From FEN-1219 sp035548835 (GTDB lineage Bacteria > Pseudomonadota > Gammaproteobacteria > Steroidobacterales > Rariloculaceae): a stretch of DNA of 64,000 nucleotides. The DNA is taken from the NCBI GenBank assembly GCA_035548835.1, contig DASZSB010000094.1, positions 1 to 64,000 on the forward strand, read 5' to 3'. Below the pieces are notes generated by a model. It saw only the letters and a list, made by a program, of their open reading frames with translations, was not told the origin of the DNA and ran no database searches. Below are positions 1-10,700 of this stretch, piece by piece. A program made the translations under genes and the position numbers. Numbering within the stretch: position 1 is the stretch's first letter; each line of letters begins with the position of its first letter.

Positions 1-2
1 GG

Positions 3-983
<981 letters not shown>

Positions 984-1039
984 CCGGATGAGAGGCCGGC
1001 ATCATACAGAGCCGCGCCCCTGCCCCGCAAGGTGATTCG

Positions 1040-2470
1040 TCAGGCGCCGAGCACCCGGGCGCAAAGGTCGAGCAGACCGCCCGGGAACACGCCGAGGATC
1101 AGCAACCCGAGCGCGTTCGCGCTGATCACGATCCGCATGTCCGCGGCGGCACTGAGCGGCGTGTTGTCGACGGGATCGGCGAAGTACATGTACCAGACCA
1201 CGCGCAGGTAGTAGTACGCGCCGATCACGGCGAACAGCATGCCCACGCCGGCCAGCCACACGAGGCCGGTATTCAGGACGGCCAGCAGCACCACGAGCTT
1301 CGCGTAGAAGCCGATGAACGGCGGCACGCCGGCCATGCTGAACATGATCATCAGCATCACGAGCGCGAACCACGGGCTGCGCGCGTTCAGGCCCTTGAAA
1401 TCCTCGAGGCGCTCGGCCTCGAAGCCACGGCGGCTCAGCAGGATGATCATGCCGAAGCCGGCGGCGGCCATGAGCACGTACGCGAACGTGTAGAACATCG
1501 CGGCCGAGACACCCTCTTCGTTGCCCGCGATGAACCCCATGAGAATGAAGCCGACGTGCGAGATGGTCGAGTACGCCAGCATGCGCTTCAAGTTCGTCTG
1601 TGCGATGGCCACGAGGTTGCCGAGGCCGAGCGACAAGACGCACAGCACGATCAGCATGTCGCGCCAGCCCGCGTCGTGGACGGGACCGAGCCCCTCCACC
1701 AGCACGCGCCAAGCGAGTGCGAACGACGCGATCTTCGGCACGGAGCCGATGAACAGCGTGACCGGCGTCGGGGCGCCCTGGTACACGTCCGGCAGCCACA
1801 TGTGGAACGGCACGGCACCGAACTTGAAGGCCACGCCGACGACGATGAACGCGAGCGCCAGCACCACCGGAATCGACACGGACCCCGTGGCCACGCGCGC
1901 GGCCAGCGTGTCGAGCTGAAGCGTGCCCGTAATGCCGTACAGCAGCGAGATGCCGTACAGCAGCACGCCCGACGCGATGGCGCCGAGCACGAAGTACTTC
2001 ATGGCCGCCTCGGCCGAGGCGGCAGAGTCGCGGTTGAACGCGACCAGCGTGTACTGCGACAGCGCCAGCACCTCGAGCCCGAGATACAGCGTCAGCAGGC
2101 TGTGCGCCGAGATCATGATCATGATGCCGAGCAGGCCGAACAGGCCGAGCACGAAGAACTCGCCCTTCAGCAGGCCGTTCACCTGCAGGTACTCGCGCGA
2201 ATACAGGAACGTCACGCCCACCGTGACGTAGGCGAAAATCTTGAGCACTGCGCTCGCGGGATCCGTGACGAACGAGCCGCTGAAGGTCACTATCGAGCCC
2301 GTCGGCGAATACAGCGCGGTGACGGCCGCCGTGCCGATCAGGGCCAGCATCGACAGCACGTACGTGACGTTGCGCTGATCGTCGCGCAGGAACACGTCGG
2401 CCAGCAGCACGACGCAGATCGCGACCCCAAGGAAGATCTCGGGGGCGGCGGCGGCGTAGTTCATGTCCAT
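1040..2470 (-). CDS. nuoN: NADH:quinone oxidoreductase subunit N
   Basis: Last gene of the complex I operon. A 476-residue polytopic inner-membrane antiporter-like subunit of the proton-pumping arm. The whole chain is hydrophobic helices and carries family stretches such as FKFGAVPFHMWLPDVYQGAPTP and YSTISHVGFILMG, where conserved lysines and histidines lie on the proton path. The frame extends far upstream through nuoM antisense, so the start was placed at the ATG with a GGGGG Shine-Dalgarno nine bases ahead (MDMNYA). That leaves a 14-base gap to nuoM and a normal family length. Confidence 0.95.
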   Translation of the reverse strand: MDMNYAAAAPEIFLGVAICVVLLADVFLRDDQRNVTYVLSMLALIGTAAVTALYSPTGSIVTFSGSFVTDPASAVLKIFAYVTVGVTFLYSREYLQVNGLLKGEFFVLGLFGLLGIMIMISAHSLLTLYLGLEVLALSQYTLVAFNRDSAASAEAAMKYFVLGAIASGVLLYGISLLYGITGTLQLDTLAARVATGSVSIPVVLALAFIVVGVAFKFGAVPFHMWLPDVYQGAPTPVTLFIGSVPKIASFALAWRVLVEGLGPVHDAGWRDMLIVLCVLSLGLGNLVAIAQTNLKRMLAYSTISHVGFILMGFIAGNEEGVSAAMFYTFAYVLMAAAGFGMIILLSRRGFEAERLEDFKGLNARSPWFALVMLMIMFSMAGVPPFIGFYAKLVVLLAVLNTGLVWLAGVGMLFAVIGAYYYLRVVWYMYFADPVDNTPLSAAADMRIVISANALGLLILGVFPGGLLDLCARVLGA

Positions 2471-2484
2471 TGGCGAACGCCCCC

Positions 2485-3993
2485 TTACAGCTTCGATTGC
2501 ACGACGTGGCTCAGCAGCTGCCCCACGGACGCGTCCATGACGTCGACGAGCGGCGCGGGCCACACGCCGACCAGCAGCACGGCCACGGCCAGCACCATCA
2601 GCATCCAGAACTCGCGCGGGCTTACGTCGCTGAGCCCCGCGACGCCGGCGTTGGCCACTTCGCCGAACACCACGCGCTTGACCATCCACAGCGTGTAGGC
2701 GGCGCCCAGGATCAGCGTGAGGGCTGCGAAGAACGCGAGCCACGCGTTGGCCTGGAACGTGCCCAGGATCACGAAGAACTCGCCGACGAACCCGGACGTG
2801 CCCGGCAGACCGGCGTTCGCCATGCCGAACAGCACCATGAGCGCGGCGAACTTCGGCATGGTGTTGACCACGCCGCCGTAGGACGAGATCTCGCGGCTGT
2901 GCAGCCGGTCGTAGAGCACGCCCACGCACAGGAACATGGCGCCGGAGATCAGGCCGTGCGACAGCATCTGCATGAGGCCGCCCTGCAGCGCCAGGCGTGC
3001 CCCTTCGCTGTTCGGGGACGCGGCCAGCACGTCGAAGATGACGAAGAAGCCCAGCGTCACGAAGCCCATGTGGGCGATGGACGAGTACGCGATCAGCTTC
3101 TTCATGTCGCGCTGCACGAGCGCGACGAAGCCGATGTACACCACGGCGATCAACGACAGCACGATCATGAGCCCCGCGAGCTTGTGGCTGGCGTCGGGCG
3201 CGATCGGCAGGCTGAAACGGATGAATCCGTAGCCGCCCATCTTGAGCAGGATGGCCGCCAGAATCACGGAGCCGCCCGTCGGCGCCTCGACGTGCGCGTC
3301 CGGCAGCCACGTGTGCACCGGGAACATCGGCACCTTCACGGCGAACGCGAGCAGGAACGCGAGGAATATCAGGATCTGCTCGTTCATCGTGAGCGGCAGC
3401 TTGTGGAACGACGCGATCGAGTAGTCCCCTGCCTTTGTGTACATGTAGATCAGCGCGACCAGCATGAACACGGATCCCAGGAACGTGTACAGGAAGAACT
3501 TGATGGTGGCGTAGATGCGGTTCTTGCCGCCCCAGATACCGATGATGATGAACATCGGCACCAGCATGGCTTCCCAGAACACGTAGAACAGCAGAGCGTC
3601 CGTGGCCGCGAACGTGCCGACCATCAGGCCTTCGAGAATCAGGAACGCCGCGAAGTACTGCGCGGGCCGCGTCTCGATGACCTCCCAGCCCGCGATCACG
3701 ACGATCGGCGTCAGGAACGTGGTGAGCAAGACGAGCGGCATGGAGATGCCATCGACGCCGAGGCCGTAGTTCACGCCGAAGCGCGTGATCCAGGGCACGC
3801 TCTCCACGAACTGCAGCGCCGCGCTGCTCGCGACGAACCCGGTATAGAGCGGGATGCTGGCGACGAACGTGACGACGGACACCGCCAGCGCGACCTGCTT
3901 CGCGAGCGCCGCCCGCCCGGAGCCGATCAGCATGACGAGGATGCCGCCGACGATCGGCAGCCAGACCACTATGCTGAGCAGAGGCAACGTCAT
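2485..3993 (-). CDS. nuoM: NADH:quinone oxidoreductase subunit M
   Basis: A 502-residue membrane subunit of complex I, homologous to Mrp-type antiporters, with about 14 predicted helices. Characteristic segments are visible: VPMFPVHTWLPDAHVEAPT in the middle, containing the conserved HTWLPDAH core, and YSSIAHMGFVTLGFF after it. Starts at ATG, 12 bases after the nuoL stop, so translation is probably coupled. Length is typical of the family. Works with nuoL and nuoN to translocate protons as electrons pass from NADH to quinone. Confidence 0.97.
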   Translation of the reverse strand: MTLPLLSIVVWLPIVGGILVMLIGSGRAALAKQVALAVSVVTFVASIPLYTGFVASSAALQFVESVPWITRFGVNYGLGVDGISMPLVLLTTFLTPIVVIAGWEVIETRPAQYFAAFLILEGLMVGTFAATDALLFYVFWEAMLVPMFIIIGIWGGKNRIYATIKFFLYTFLGSVFMLVALIYMYTKAGDYSIASFHKLPLTMNEQILIFLAFLLAFAVKVPMFPVHTWLPDAHVEAPTGGSVILAAILLKMGGYGFIRFSLPIAPDASHKLAGLMIVLSLIAVVYIGFVALVQRDMKKLIAYSSIAHMGFVTLGFFVIFDVLAASPNSEGARLALQGGLMQMLSHGLISGAMFLCVGVLYDRLHSREISSYGGVVNTMPKFAALMVLFGMANAGLPGTSGFVGEFFVILGTFQANAWLAFFAALTLILGAAYTLWMVKRVVFGEVANAGVAGLSDVSPREFWMLMVLAVAVLLVGVWPAPLVDVMDASVGQLLSHVVQSKL

Positions 3994-4005
3994 CTCGCTA
4001 CTCGC

Positions 4006-5961
4006 CTACGAACGTAAGACCAGCCAACCCACGAGCGCCGCGAGACCCACGATCATCGCGAACGCGTAGTGGTACAGATATCCCGACTGCAGACCGCGCG
4101 CGACGACGGCCACGATGCCGACCAGCCGCGCGCTGCCGTTCACCATGCCGCCGTCGATGATCGTCTGATCGCCGACCTTCCACAGCAGCCCGCCGAGACC
4201 GCGGCTCGCACGCGCGATCACGTTCTCGTTGAACCAGTCGAAGTAGTACTTGTTCTGCAGCACGCGGTTCACGCCCGCGAACTGAGTCAGCAGCCGCGCA
4301 GGAATGTCGGGGCGCCTGAGATACAGGAACCATGCGAGCGCGGCGCCGGCGGCCGCCAGCCAGAACGCGGGCCCCATGAGCCCGTCGATCACGAACTGCA
4401 GTGGCCCGTGGAACTCCTCTTCGATCTCGTGCAGCGGGTTCTGGCCCTCGAGGTTGAAGATCGCGCCCTCGAAGTATTCGCCGAACAGCACGGACTTGAT
4501 CGTGAGCCAGCCGATGCCGATCGACGGGATCGCGAGCGCAATCAGCGGGCCCGTCACGACCCACGGCGTCTCATGCAGGTGCTCCTGCGTGTGGTGGTCC
4601 ATGCGTTCCTTGCCATGGAACACGACGAACAGCAGCCGGAAGCTGTAGAACGACGTGACGAACACGCCGAGCAGCACGGACCAGTACGCGAGCGTGTGCC
4701 CTGGCGTCGTCGAGGCGTGCACGGCCTCGATCAGCGCGTCCTTCGAGAAGAAGCCCGAGAAGCCCGGGAAGCCGATCAGCGCCAGCGTGCCGATGACCGA
4801 GGTCCAGTACGTGATCGGCAGATGCTTGCGCAGGCCGCCCATCTTGCGGATGTCCTGCTCATGGTGCATCGCGATGATGACCGAGCCGGCCGCGAGGAAC
4901 AGCAGCGCCTTGAAGAAGGCGTGCGTCATCAGGTGGAAGATGCCGGCCGCGTATGCGCCCGCGCCGAGCGCGACCGTCATGTAACCGAGCTGGGACAGCG
5001 TGGAGTACGCGATCACGCGCTTGATGTCCTGCTGCACGATGCCCAGAAGACCCGTGAGGAACGCCGTGATGGCGCCGATCGTGATGACCACGCCGAGCGC
5101 CGTCTGCGTCAGCTCGAACAGCGGCGACATGCGCGCCACCATGAAGATGCCGGCCGTGACCATCGTGGCCGCATGGATCAACGCCGAGATCGGCGTGGGG
5201 CCTTCCATCGAATCCGGCAGCCACACGTGCAACGGCATCTGCGCCGACTTGCCCATTGCGCCCACGAAGAGGCAGATGCAAGAGAACGTCAGCAGCGACC
5301 ACGGATGGCCGCCGACGATCTCGATGGTCTCGTGGCTCAGGCGCTGCGCGTCGCCGAACGTGAGCGCGTAGTCAAGCGTGCCGGTGGCCGAAGCCAGCGC
5401 GGCGATGCCGAGCAGGAACCCGAAGTCGCCCACGCGATTGACCAGGAACGCCTTCAGGTTCGCGAAGATGGCCGTCGGCCGCTTGTACCAGAAGCCGATC
5501 AGGAGGTACGACACGACGCCCACGGCTTCCCAGCCGAAGAACAGCTGCATGAAGTTGTTGCTCATGACGAGCATCAACATCGAGAACGTGAACAGCGAGA
5601 TGTAGCTGAAGAACCGCTGGTAGCCGTCGTCGTCGTGCATGTAGCCGATCGTGTACACGTGCACGCACAGCGACACGAACGTGACGACGCACATCATGAG
5701 CACGGTCAGGCGGTCGACCAGGAAGCCCACCTCGAACGAGAAGCTGCCCATGGACGCCCAGCGGTACACGGCGCCGTTGAACGCCTCGCCGCCGTCGAAC
5801 ACCAGGTGCTTGAACACGAAGAGCGACAGCACGAACGACACGGCCACGCCCAGGATCGTGACCCAGTGGGCCCCTGCCCGGCCGATCCCGCGGCCGAACA
5901 GGCCCGCGATGGCGGAGGCGATCAGCGGCGCGAGGACGATGGCGAGATAGATCTTTTCCAC
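4006..5961 (-). CDS. nuoL: NADH:quinone oxidoreductase subunit L
   Basis: A 651-residue membrane subunit at the far end of the proton-pumping arm. It includes the antiporter-like core (KSAQMPLHVWLPDSMEGPTP and YSTLSQLGYMTVALG) and the long C-terminal part that forms the lateral helix. The longest frame runs back through nuoK. I chose the GTG start (VEKIYLAIVLAPL) that follows the nuoK stop by two bases and has a GAAGGG ribosome-binding site six bases upstream. Length matches the family only with this start. Confidence 0.95.
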   Translation of the reverse strand: MEKIYLAIVLAPLIASAIAGLFGRGIGRAGAHWVTILGVAVSFVLSLFVFKHLVFDGGEAFNGAVYRWASMGSFSFEVGFLVDRLTVLMMCVVTFVSLCVHVYTIGYMHDDDGYQRFFSYISLFTFSMLMLVMSNNFMQLFFGWEAVGVVSYLLIGFWYKRPTAIFANLKAFLVNRVGDFGFLLGIAALASATGTLDYALTFGDAQRLSHETIEIVGGHPWSLLTFSCICLFVGAMGKSAQMPLHVWLPDSMEGPTPISALIHAATMVTAGIFMVARMSPLFELTQTALGVVITIGAITAFLTGLLGIVQQDIKRVIAYSTLSQLGYMTVALGAGAYAAGIFHLMTHAFFKALLFLAAGSVIIAMHHEQDIRKMGGLRKHLPITYWTSVIGTLALIGFPGFSGFFSKDALIEAVHASTTPGHTLAYWSVLLGVFVTSFYSFRLLFVVFHGKERMDHHTQEHLHETPWVVTGPLIALAIPSIGIGWLTIKSVLFGEYFEGAIFNLEGQNPLHEIEEEFHGPLQFVIDGLMGPAFWLAAAGAALAWFLYLRRPDIPARLLTQFAGVNRVLQNKYYFDWFNENVIARASRGLGGLLWKVGDQTIIDGGMVNGSARLVGIVAVVARGLQSGYLYHYAFAMIVGLAALVGWLVLRS

Positions 5962-5963
5962 GC

Positions 5964-6272
5964 TCAGCCCTTCAGTCTGTCGAGCTCTTCGACGTTGATG
6001 CTGCGCGTGTTGCGGAACAGCACCACGAGAATCGCGAGACCGATGGCGGCTTCCGCAGCGGCCACCGTCAGGATGAAGAACACGAACACCTGCCCGAGCG
6101 TGTCGTTCAGCATCCGCGAGAACGCGATGAAGTTGAAATTCACCGCGAGCAACATGAGCTCGATGCACATCAGCAGCAGGATCACGTTCTTGCGGTTGAT
6201 GAAGATGCCGGCGACGGCGAGGCTGAACAGCACCGCCGCGAGCACGAGGTAATGCGCCGTGGTGATGATCAT
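5964..6272 (-). CDS. nuoK: NADH:quinone oxidoreductase subunit K
   Basis: A 102-residue, three-helix membrane subunit of complex I, the usual length for NuoK. The second and third helices carry the conserved acidic residues of the family (LLLMCIELMLLAVN and AAAEAAIGLAILVV). The ATG overlaps the nuoJ stop (ATGA), which points to translational coupling. The upstream frame continues as antisense or out-of-frame sequence and was not used. Confidence 0.96.
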   Translation of the reverse strand: MIITTAHYLVLAAVLFSLAVAGIFINRKNVILLLMCIELMLLAVNFNFIAFSRMLNDTLGQVFVFFILTVAAAEAAIGLAILVVLFRNTRSINVEELDRLKG

Positions 6273-6871
6273 TGTTCCTTGCTCGCCTCGAGCTTGACGA
6301 TACGTACCCGGTCCTCGCGCCGGACGCTCACCTGCTTGCCGATATCCTGCACCTTGAGGCCGGGCCGGCGGCGCATCGTGAGCGTGATGGCCGCGACGAT
6401 CGCGAGCAGCAGGATCACCGATGCGATCTCGAACGCGTAGACGTGCTGCGTGTACAGCACCTGACCCAGGGCCTTCGTGTTGCTGTAGCCGGCCGGGTTC
6501 GGCTCCGGCGTCGTCAGGAACTTCAGTCCCTGGCTCCTGAACCAGATGACGTGTGCGATCTCGACGACGACCACGAGCGCGACGACGACGCCGAGCGGCA
6601 GGTAGCGCGTGAAACCGCGACGCAGCTCCTCGGTATTGATGTCGAGCATCATGACCACGAACAGGAACAGCACCATGACGGCGCCGACATAGACCAGCAC
6701 GAGCGCAATGGCCAGGAACTCGGCTTCGGCCAGCAGCCACAGAGCTGCGCTCTGCACGAAGGCCAGCACGAGGAACAACGCCGAATGCACGGGGTTGCGC
6801 GTCGTGATGACGCCGATGGCGGCCACGATCAGCACGGCCGCAAACGCGTAAAACAGCACCCCGGTAATCAA
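6269..6871 (-). CDS. nuoJ: NADH:quinone oxidoreductase subunit J
   Basis: A 200-residue membrane subunit of complex I with five predicted helices and a charged C-terminal tail. The segment AIVLVYVGAVMVLFLFVVMM is typical of NuoJ. The start is a TTG (MITGVLFYAF) with an AAGGA ribosome-binding site nine bases upstream; no ATG gives a better N-terminus. It lies 28 bases after nuoI, and its stop overlaps the nuoK start by four bases. Confidence 0.95.
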   Translation of the reverse strand: MITGVLFYAFAAVLIVAAIGVITTRNPVHSALFLVLAFVQSAALWLLAEAEFLAIALVLVYVGAVMVLFLFVVMMLDINTEELRRGFTRYLPLGVVVALVVVVEIAHVIWFRSQGLKFLTTPEPNPAGYSNTKALGQVLYTQHVYAFEIASVILLLAIVAAITLTMRRRPGLKVQDIGKQVSVRREDRVRIVKLEASKEQ

Positions 6872-6899
6872 GACGGCGTGTCCTTGTTCTCGTTCGTTA

Positions 6900-7379
6900 C
6901 TATCGGTACGCGGCGTCGGCCGCCTTGTCCGCCGCGATCATGGCTTCGTACTTGTCGCCGATCGCGAGCAGCTTGTCCTTGGTCATGATGTTCTCGCCGC
7001 GCGCTTCCATGTGGTACTCGTGGATGCGGGTCTCGACGATGGCATCGACCGGGCAGGCCTCCTCGCAGAAGCCGCAGTAGATGCACTTGAAGAGATCGAT
7101 GTCGTAGCGCGACGTGCGGCGCGTGCCATCCGGTCCCACCGAGCTCTCGATCGTGATGGCGAGCGCGGGGCACACGGCCTCGCACAGCTTGCACGCGATG
7201 CAGCGCTCCTGGCCGTTCGGGTAGCGGCGCAGCGCATGCAGGCCGCGAAAACGCGGCGACTGCGGAGTCTTCTCCTCCGGATACTGCACCGTGATCTTCT
7301 TCGTAAAGAGCCGCTTGAGCGTGAGGCTCATGCCTCCGAGCAGCTCCGTCATCGCGAACGTCTTGATCAGGTTTTGCAT
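6900..7379 (-). CDS. nuoI: NADH:quinone oxidoreductase subunit I (two 4Fe-4S clusters)
   Basis: Peripheral-arm subunit of 159 residues that carries electrons toward the quinone site. Two ferredoxin-type motifs are present, CIACKLCEAVCP and CIYCGFCEEACP, each followed or preceded by the fourth ligand cysteine, giving clusters N6a and N6b. A TTG codon lies two codons upstream, but the ATG used here has an AAGGA site at the right spacing (six bases). It sits 10 bases after nuoH. Confidence 0.97.
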   Translation of the reverse strand: MQNLIKTFAMTELLGGMSLTLKRLFTKKITVQYPEEKTPQSPRFRGLHALRRYPNGQERCIACKLCEAVCPALAITIESSVGPDGTRRTSRYDIDLFKCIYCGFCEEACPVDAIVETRIHEYHMEARGENIMTKDKLLAIGDKYEAMIAADKAADAAYR

Positions 7380-7389
7380 GGCCAATCCT

Positions 7390-8451
7390 TTACGCCTGCG
7401 CCCACGGGCCGACTTTGAGCGTCACCAGCACGCCTTCCACGGCGAGCCACACGATCGTGACCGGAATCAGCACCTTCCACCCGAGGCGCATGATCTGGTC
7501 GTAGCGGTAGCGCGGAAACGTGGCGCGCAGCCACAGGAACATGAAGCAGAAGATCAGCATCTTCAGCACCAGCCAACCCACGCTGGGCGCCGCGAGCAGC
7601 GTACCCTCGAGGCCCGGGATGCCGGCGAACGGCGACAGCCAGCCGCCGCAGAAGAAGATCGCGGTCAGCGCCGTGATCAGGATCATGTTGGCGTATTCAG
7701 CCAGGAAGAACAGGCCGAACGCGATGCCGGAGTACTCCACGTGGAACCCGGCCACGATCTCCGACTCGCCCTCCGCCACGTCGAACGGCGCGCGGTTCGT
7801 CTCGGCCACACCGGCGATGAAGTACACGACGAACAGCGGAAACAGCGGGAGCCAGAACCAGCCGAACAGCGTGCCGCCGGCCTGCGCGTGCACGATCTCG
7901 CCGAGATTCAGGCTGCCGCCGGCCATCAGCACGCCGACGAGCGCGAAGCCCATGGCGATCTCGTAGGCCACGATCTGCGCCGCGGAGCGCATGGCACCGA
8001 GGAACGAGTACTTCGAGTTCGACGACCAGCCCGCCAGGATCACGCCGTACACGCCGAGCGAGGTCAGCGACAGCACGTACAAGAGGCCCGCGTCGATGTT
8101 CGCGATGACGAACGTATCGTTCATCGGCACGACGGCCCACACCGCGAAGGCGGGAATCAGCGCGAGACACGGAGCCAGCAGGAACAGGAACTTGTTCGCC
8201 TTCGTCGGGATCACGATCTCCTTCAGGAGCATCTTGATCACGTCGGCGAACGGCTGCAGCAACCCCTTCCAGCCGACGCGGTTCGGTCCCATGCGCACGT
8301 GCATCCACGCCAGGATCTTGCGTTCCCAGTACGTGAAATACGCCACGCCGAGAATCAGCGGCACGAGCACGACGACGATCTTCAGCACGCTGACGATCAC
8401 GAGCTGCAGCTCGGGCGGCAGCGAGTTCCAGAGCTCGATGGCCGCGTTCAT
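7390..8451 (-). CDS. nuoH: NADH:quinone oxidoreductase subunit H
   Basis: A 353-residue membrane subunit that joins the peripheral and membrane arms and forms much of the quinone chamber. Conserved loop sequences are visible: ERKILAWMHVRMGPNRVG near the N-terminus and VAETNRAPFDVAEGESE in the middle, rich in the acidic residues that link quinone reduction to pumping. The ATG overlaps the nuoG stop (ATGA). The frame open upstream is nuoG antisense-like sequence and was excluded. Confidence 0.97.
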   Translation of the reverse strand: MNAAIELWNSLPPELQLVIVSVLKIVVVLVPLILGVAYFTYWERKILAWMHVRMGPNRVGWKGLLQPFADVIKMLLKEIVIPTKANKFLFLLAPCLALIPAFAVWAVVPMNDTFVIANIDAGLLYVLSLTSLGVYGVILAGWSSNSKYSFLGAMRSAAQIVAYEIAMGFALVGVLMAGGSLNLGEIVHAQAGGTLFGWFWLPLFPLFVVYFIAGVAETNRAPFDVAEGESEIVAGFHVEYSGIAFGLFFLAEYANMILITALTAIFFCGGWLSPFAGIPGLEGTLLAAPSVGWLVLKMLIFCFMFLWLRATFPRYRYDQIMRLGWKVLIPVTIVWLAVEGVLVTLKVGPWAQA

Positions 8452-10700
8452 ACGCCGCCTCGCAGGCTGCCCTTCGCGAGCGCGGTCGCCTGCAGCGCCG
8501 CGGAACGACGCACGACGGCATCGATCGCGTAGATGGGCACGTCGAGCTCTGCAGCCGCGACCGCGGAGGCGCCGCCGACGACCGCGAACGAGCCGCGATA
8601 CACGGTGTCGCCGGGCTGCGGATCCTTGGCAGCGCCGAGCTCGTGCTCCAGCGCCGCGGCCACGTCGCTCGGCGTTCGGTAATCGCACGCCGGCATGTCG
8701 AGCTCGTTGCCGAGCACGCGCAGCACGCGCCAGCCGGGCCGCGCGTCGCCGGGCAGGTCCGCCACGGCGTCGAAGCTCTGCCAGCGCCCTTCGGCGTTCA
8801 CGAACGTGCCCGCCGTCTCGGCGAACGTGGCGGTCGGCAGCAGGATGTCGGCGACGTCGAGCAACTCGTCCGTGACATAGGGAGTGAAGCAGACGACGGC
8901 GGCCGAGCGCAGCGCGGTCAGCGCCGCAGCACCGTTCGCCAGATCCTTGCCGGGCTCGATGCCGAACAGGATGTACGCCTTGCGTGGCGAGCTCAGCATG
9001 GACTGTGCGTCCAGGCCCGCGTGGGCCAGGCTCCTGCCGCCCACTCCGCGGTGCGGCAGTGCGCCCGCGAGCGCAGCGCCCACGGCGTTCGCACCCTCGC
9101 TCAGATAACCGAGCGCGGCGCCCGTCAGATCCGCCAAGGCGGCCGCGAGCGCACGGAGCTCCGCGTACTGCGGATGCCGCTGCGCGATCTGGCCGAGCAG
9201 CACGAGTCCCGGCTGCCGCGCGAGCGTCGCGGCCGCCGCGCGATGGGCGTCGGTGACGGTTGCGCCGGCGCTCGAACGCTCGACGTGGGAAGGCACGGTC
9301 TTGCCCGCCGCGCTCGCCGCGGCGGCCAGCACGCCCGCGAGATTCGCGACCAGCGCATCGCCCGCGACGTAGGCCGCGGTCTTGAAGTGATATTCGTATT
9401 CGGCCGGGTTCACGAACGCGACGCTCGCGCCCTTGCGCGCGGCCTTGCGCACGCGGTGTGCGACGATCGGCACCTCCATGCGCAGGTTCGAGCCGACGAC
9501 GAGGATGCCCTGCCGCGTCTCGATGTCCGCGATGCTGCAACCGAGCACCGGCGCCACGGGATCCGCCGCCTGATCGCGGAAATCGCGCTGACGCAGCCGA
9601 TGATCGATGCTGTTGCTGCCGAGGTGGCGCGTGATTCTCCCGAGCAGATACTGCTCCTCGACCGTGGCGCTCGGCGACACGAGCGTGCCGAGCGCATCGC
9701 CGCCGCCCTTCGTGGCGCCCTTCAGCGCGGCGACGGTGGCCACGAGTGCGTCCTGCCACGAGACCTCGAGCCACTGGCCGTTGCGCTTGACGCGCGGCTT
9801 GTCGAGGCGGTCGTTGCTGTAGACGCCGTAGCAGCCGAAGCGATCGCGATCCGCAATCCAGGCTTCGTTGATGGCCTCGTTGTCGCGCGGCACGACGCGG
9901 CGCAGCTTGCCGCGCAGCACGTGCGCGTACAGGTTGCTGCCGGCGCAGTCGTGCGGGCTCACGATCGGCTTCGCCGTCATCTCCCACGCCCGCGCGTTGT
10001 AGCGGAACGGTTTGTTGTTGAGCGCGCCGACCGGGCACAGATCGATGATGTTGCCCGACATCTCGTGATCGACGCTCTTCTCGATGTAGGTGCCGATCTC
10101 GGAGCGGTCGCTGCGGAACGTGGTGCCGAGCTCCTGGATGCCAGCGATTTCCTGGCCGAACCGCACGCAGCGCGTGCAGTGGATGCAGCGCGTCATGTCG
10201 GTGCTGACCAGCGGTCCCAGGTTCTTGTCCTTCACGATGCGCTTGCGCTCGGTGTAGCGCGACACGCCGCGGCCGAAGCCCATCGCAAGATCCTGCAGCT
10301 CGCACTCCCCGCCCTGATCGCAGATCGGGCAGTCGAGCGGGTGGTTGATCAGCAGAAACTCCATCGTCGCCTTCTGGGCCGAGATGGCGCGCTTGCTCTT
10401 CGTGAAGATCTTCATGCCCTCGGCGACCGGCGTGGCGCAGGCCGGCAGCGGCTTCGGCGCCTTCTCGACCTCGACGAGGCACATGCGGCAGTTGGCCGCG
10501 ATCGTGAGCTTCGGGTGGTAGCAGAACCGCGGCACGTAGATATCGGCCGCGTCCGTCACTTCGATGATCATCTGGCCCTTGCGGGCCTTCAAGGGAACGC
10601 CGTTGACCTCGACGTTGACGACGTTCGGGTCGGCCGGCGGCGCAGCGGCGGCCGGCGCGCCGGCGGCGGGCGGTGGAACGTTCGACGCGGGCGTGCTCAT
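8448..10700 (-). CDS. nuoG: NADH:quinone oxidoreductase subunit G
   Basis: A 750-residue iron-sulfur subunit of the NADH-oxidising arm. From the N-terminus: a 2Fe-2S ferredoxin fold (CYHPKLTIAANCRMC and the later Cys in PACATPV), the His/Cys cluster HPLDCPICDQGGEC, a 4Fe-4S motif CIHCTRCVRFGQ, then a molybdopterin-oxidoreductase-like domain. Before the ferredoxin fold there is an extra tail of about 28 residues rich in Pro and Ala, not found in most homologues. Start and stop both overlap their neighbours by four bases (nuoF and nuoH). Confidence 0.97.
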   Translation of the reverse strand: MSTPASNVPPPAAGAPAAAAPPADPNVVNVEVNGVPLKARKGQMIIEVTDAADIYVPRFCYHPKLTIAANCRMCLVEVEKAPKPLPACATPVAEGMKIFTKSKRAISAQKATMEFLLINHPLDCPICDQGGECELQDLAMGFGRGVSRYTERKRIVKDKNLGPLVSTDMTRCIHCTRCVRFGQEIAGIQELGTTFRSDRSEIGTYIEKSVDHEMSGNIIDLCPVGALNNKPFRYNARAWEMTAKPIVSPHDCAGSNLYAHVLRGKLRRVVPRDNEAINEAWIADRDRFGCYGVYSNDRLDKPRVKRNGQWLEVSWQDALVATVAALKGATKGGGDALGTLVSPSATVEEQYLLGRITRHLGSNSIDHRLRQRDFRDQAADPVAPVLGCSIADIETRQGILVVGSNLRMEVPIVAHRVRKAARKGASVAFVNPAEYEYHFKTAAYVAGDALVANLAGVLAAAASAAGKTVPSHVERSSAGATVTDAHRAAAATLARQPGLVLLGQIAQRHPQYAELRALAAALADLTGAALGYLSEGANAVGAALAGALPHRGVGGRSLAHAGLDAQSMLSSPRKAYILFGIEPGKDLANGAAALTALRSAAVVCFTPYVTDELLDVADILLPTATFAETAGTFVNAEGRWQSFDAVADLPGDARPGWRVLRVLGNELDMPACDYRTPSDVAAALEHELGAAKDPQPGDTVYRGSFAVVGGASAVAAAELDVPIYAIDAVVRRSAALQATALAKGSLRGGV

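Noticed and set aside
1040..3310. A single 756-residue minus-strand frame joining nuoN with sequence across nuoM
   Set aside because: The N-terminal 280 residues are out-of-frame nuoM sequence. The real nuoN start, with a Shine-Dalgarno, is at 2470.
2470..6252. Long open frames on the plus strand opposite nuoN, nuoM and nuoL (up to 727 residues)
   Set aside because: They are antisense to genes with clear motifs. Their products are strings of Arg, His, Asp and Gln without domains, as expected for high-GC antisense frames.
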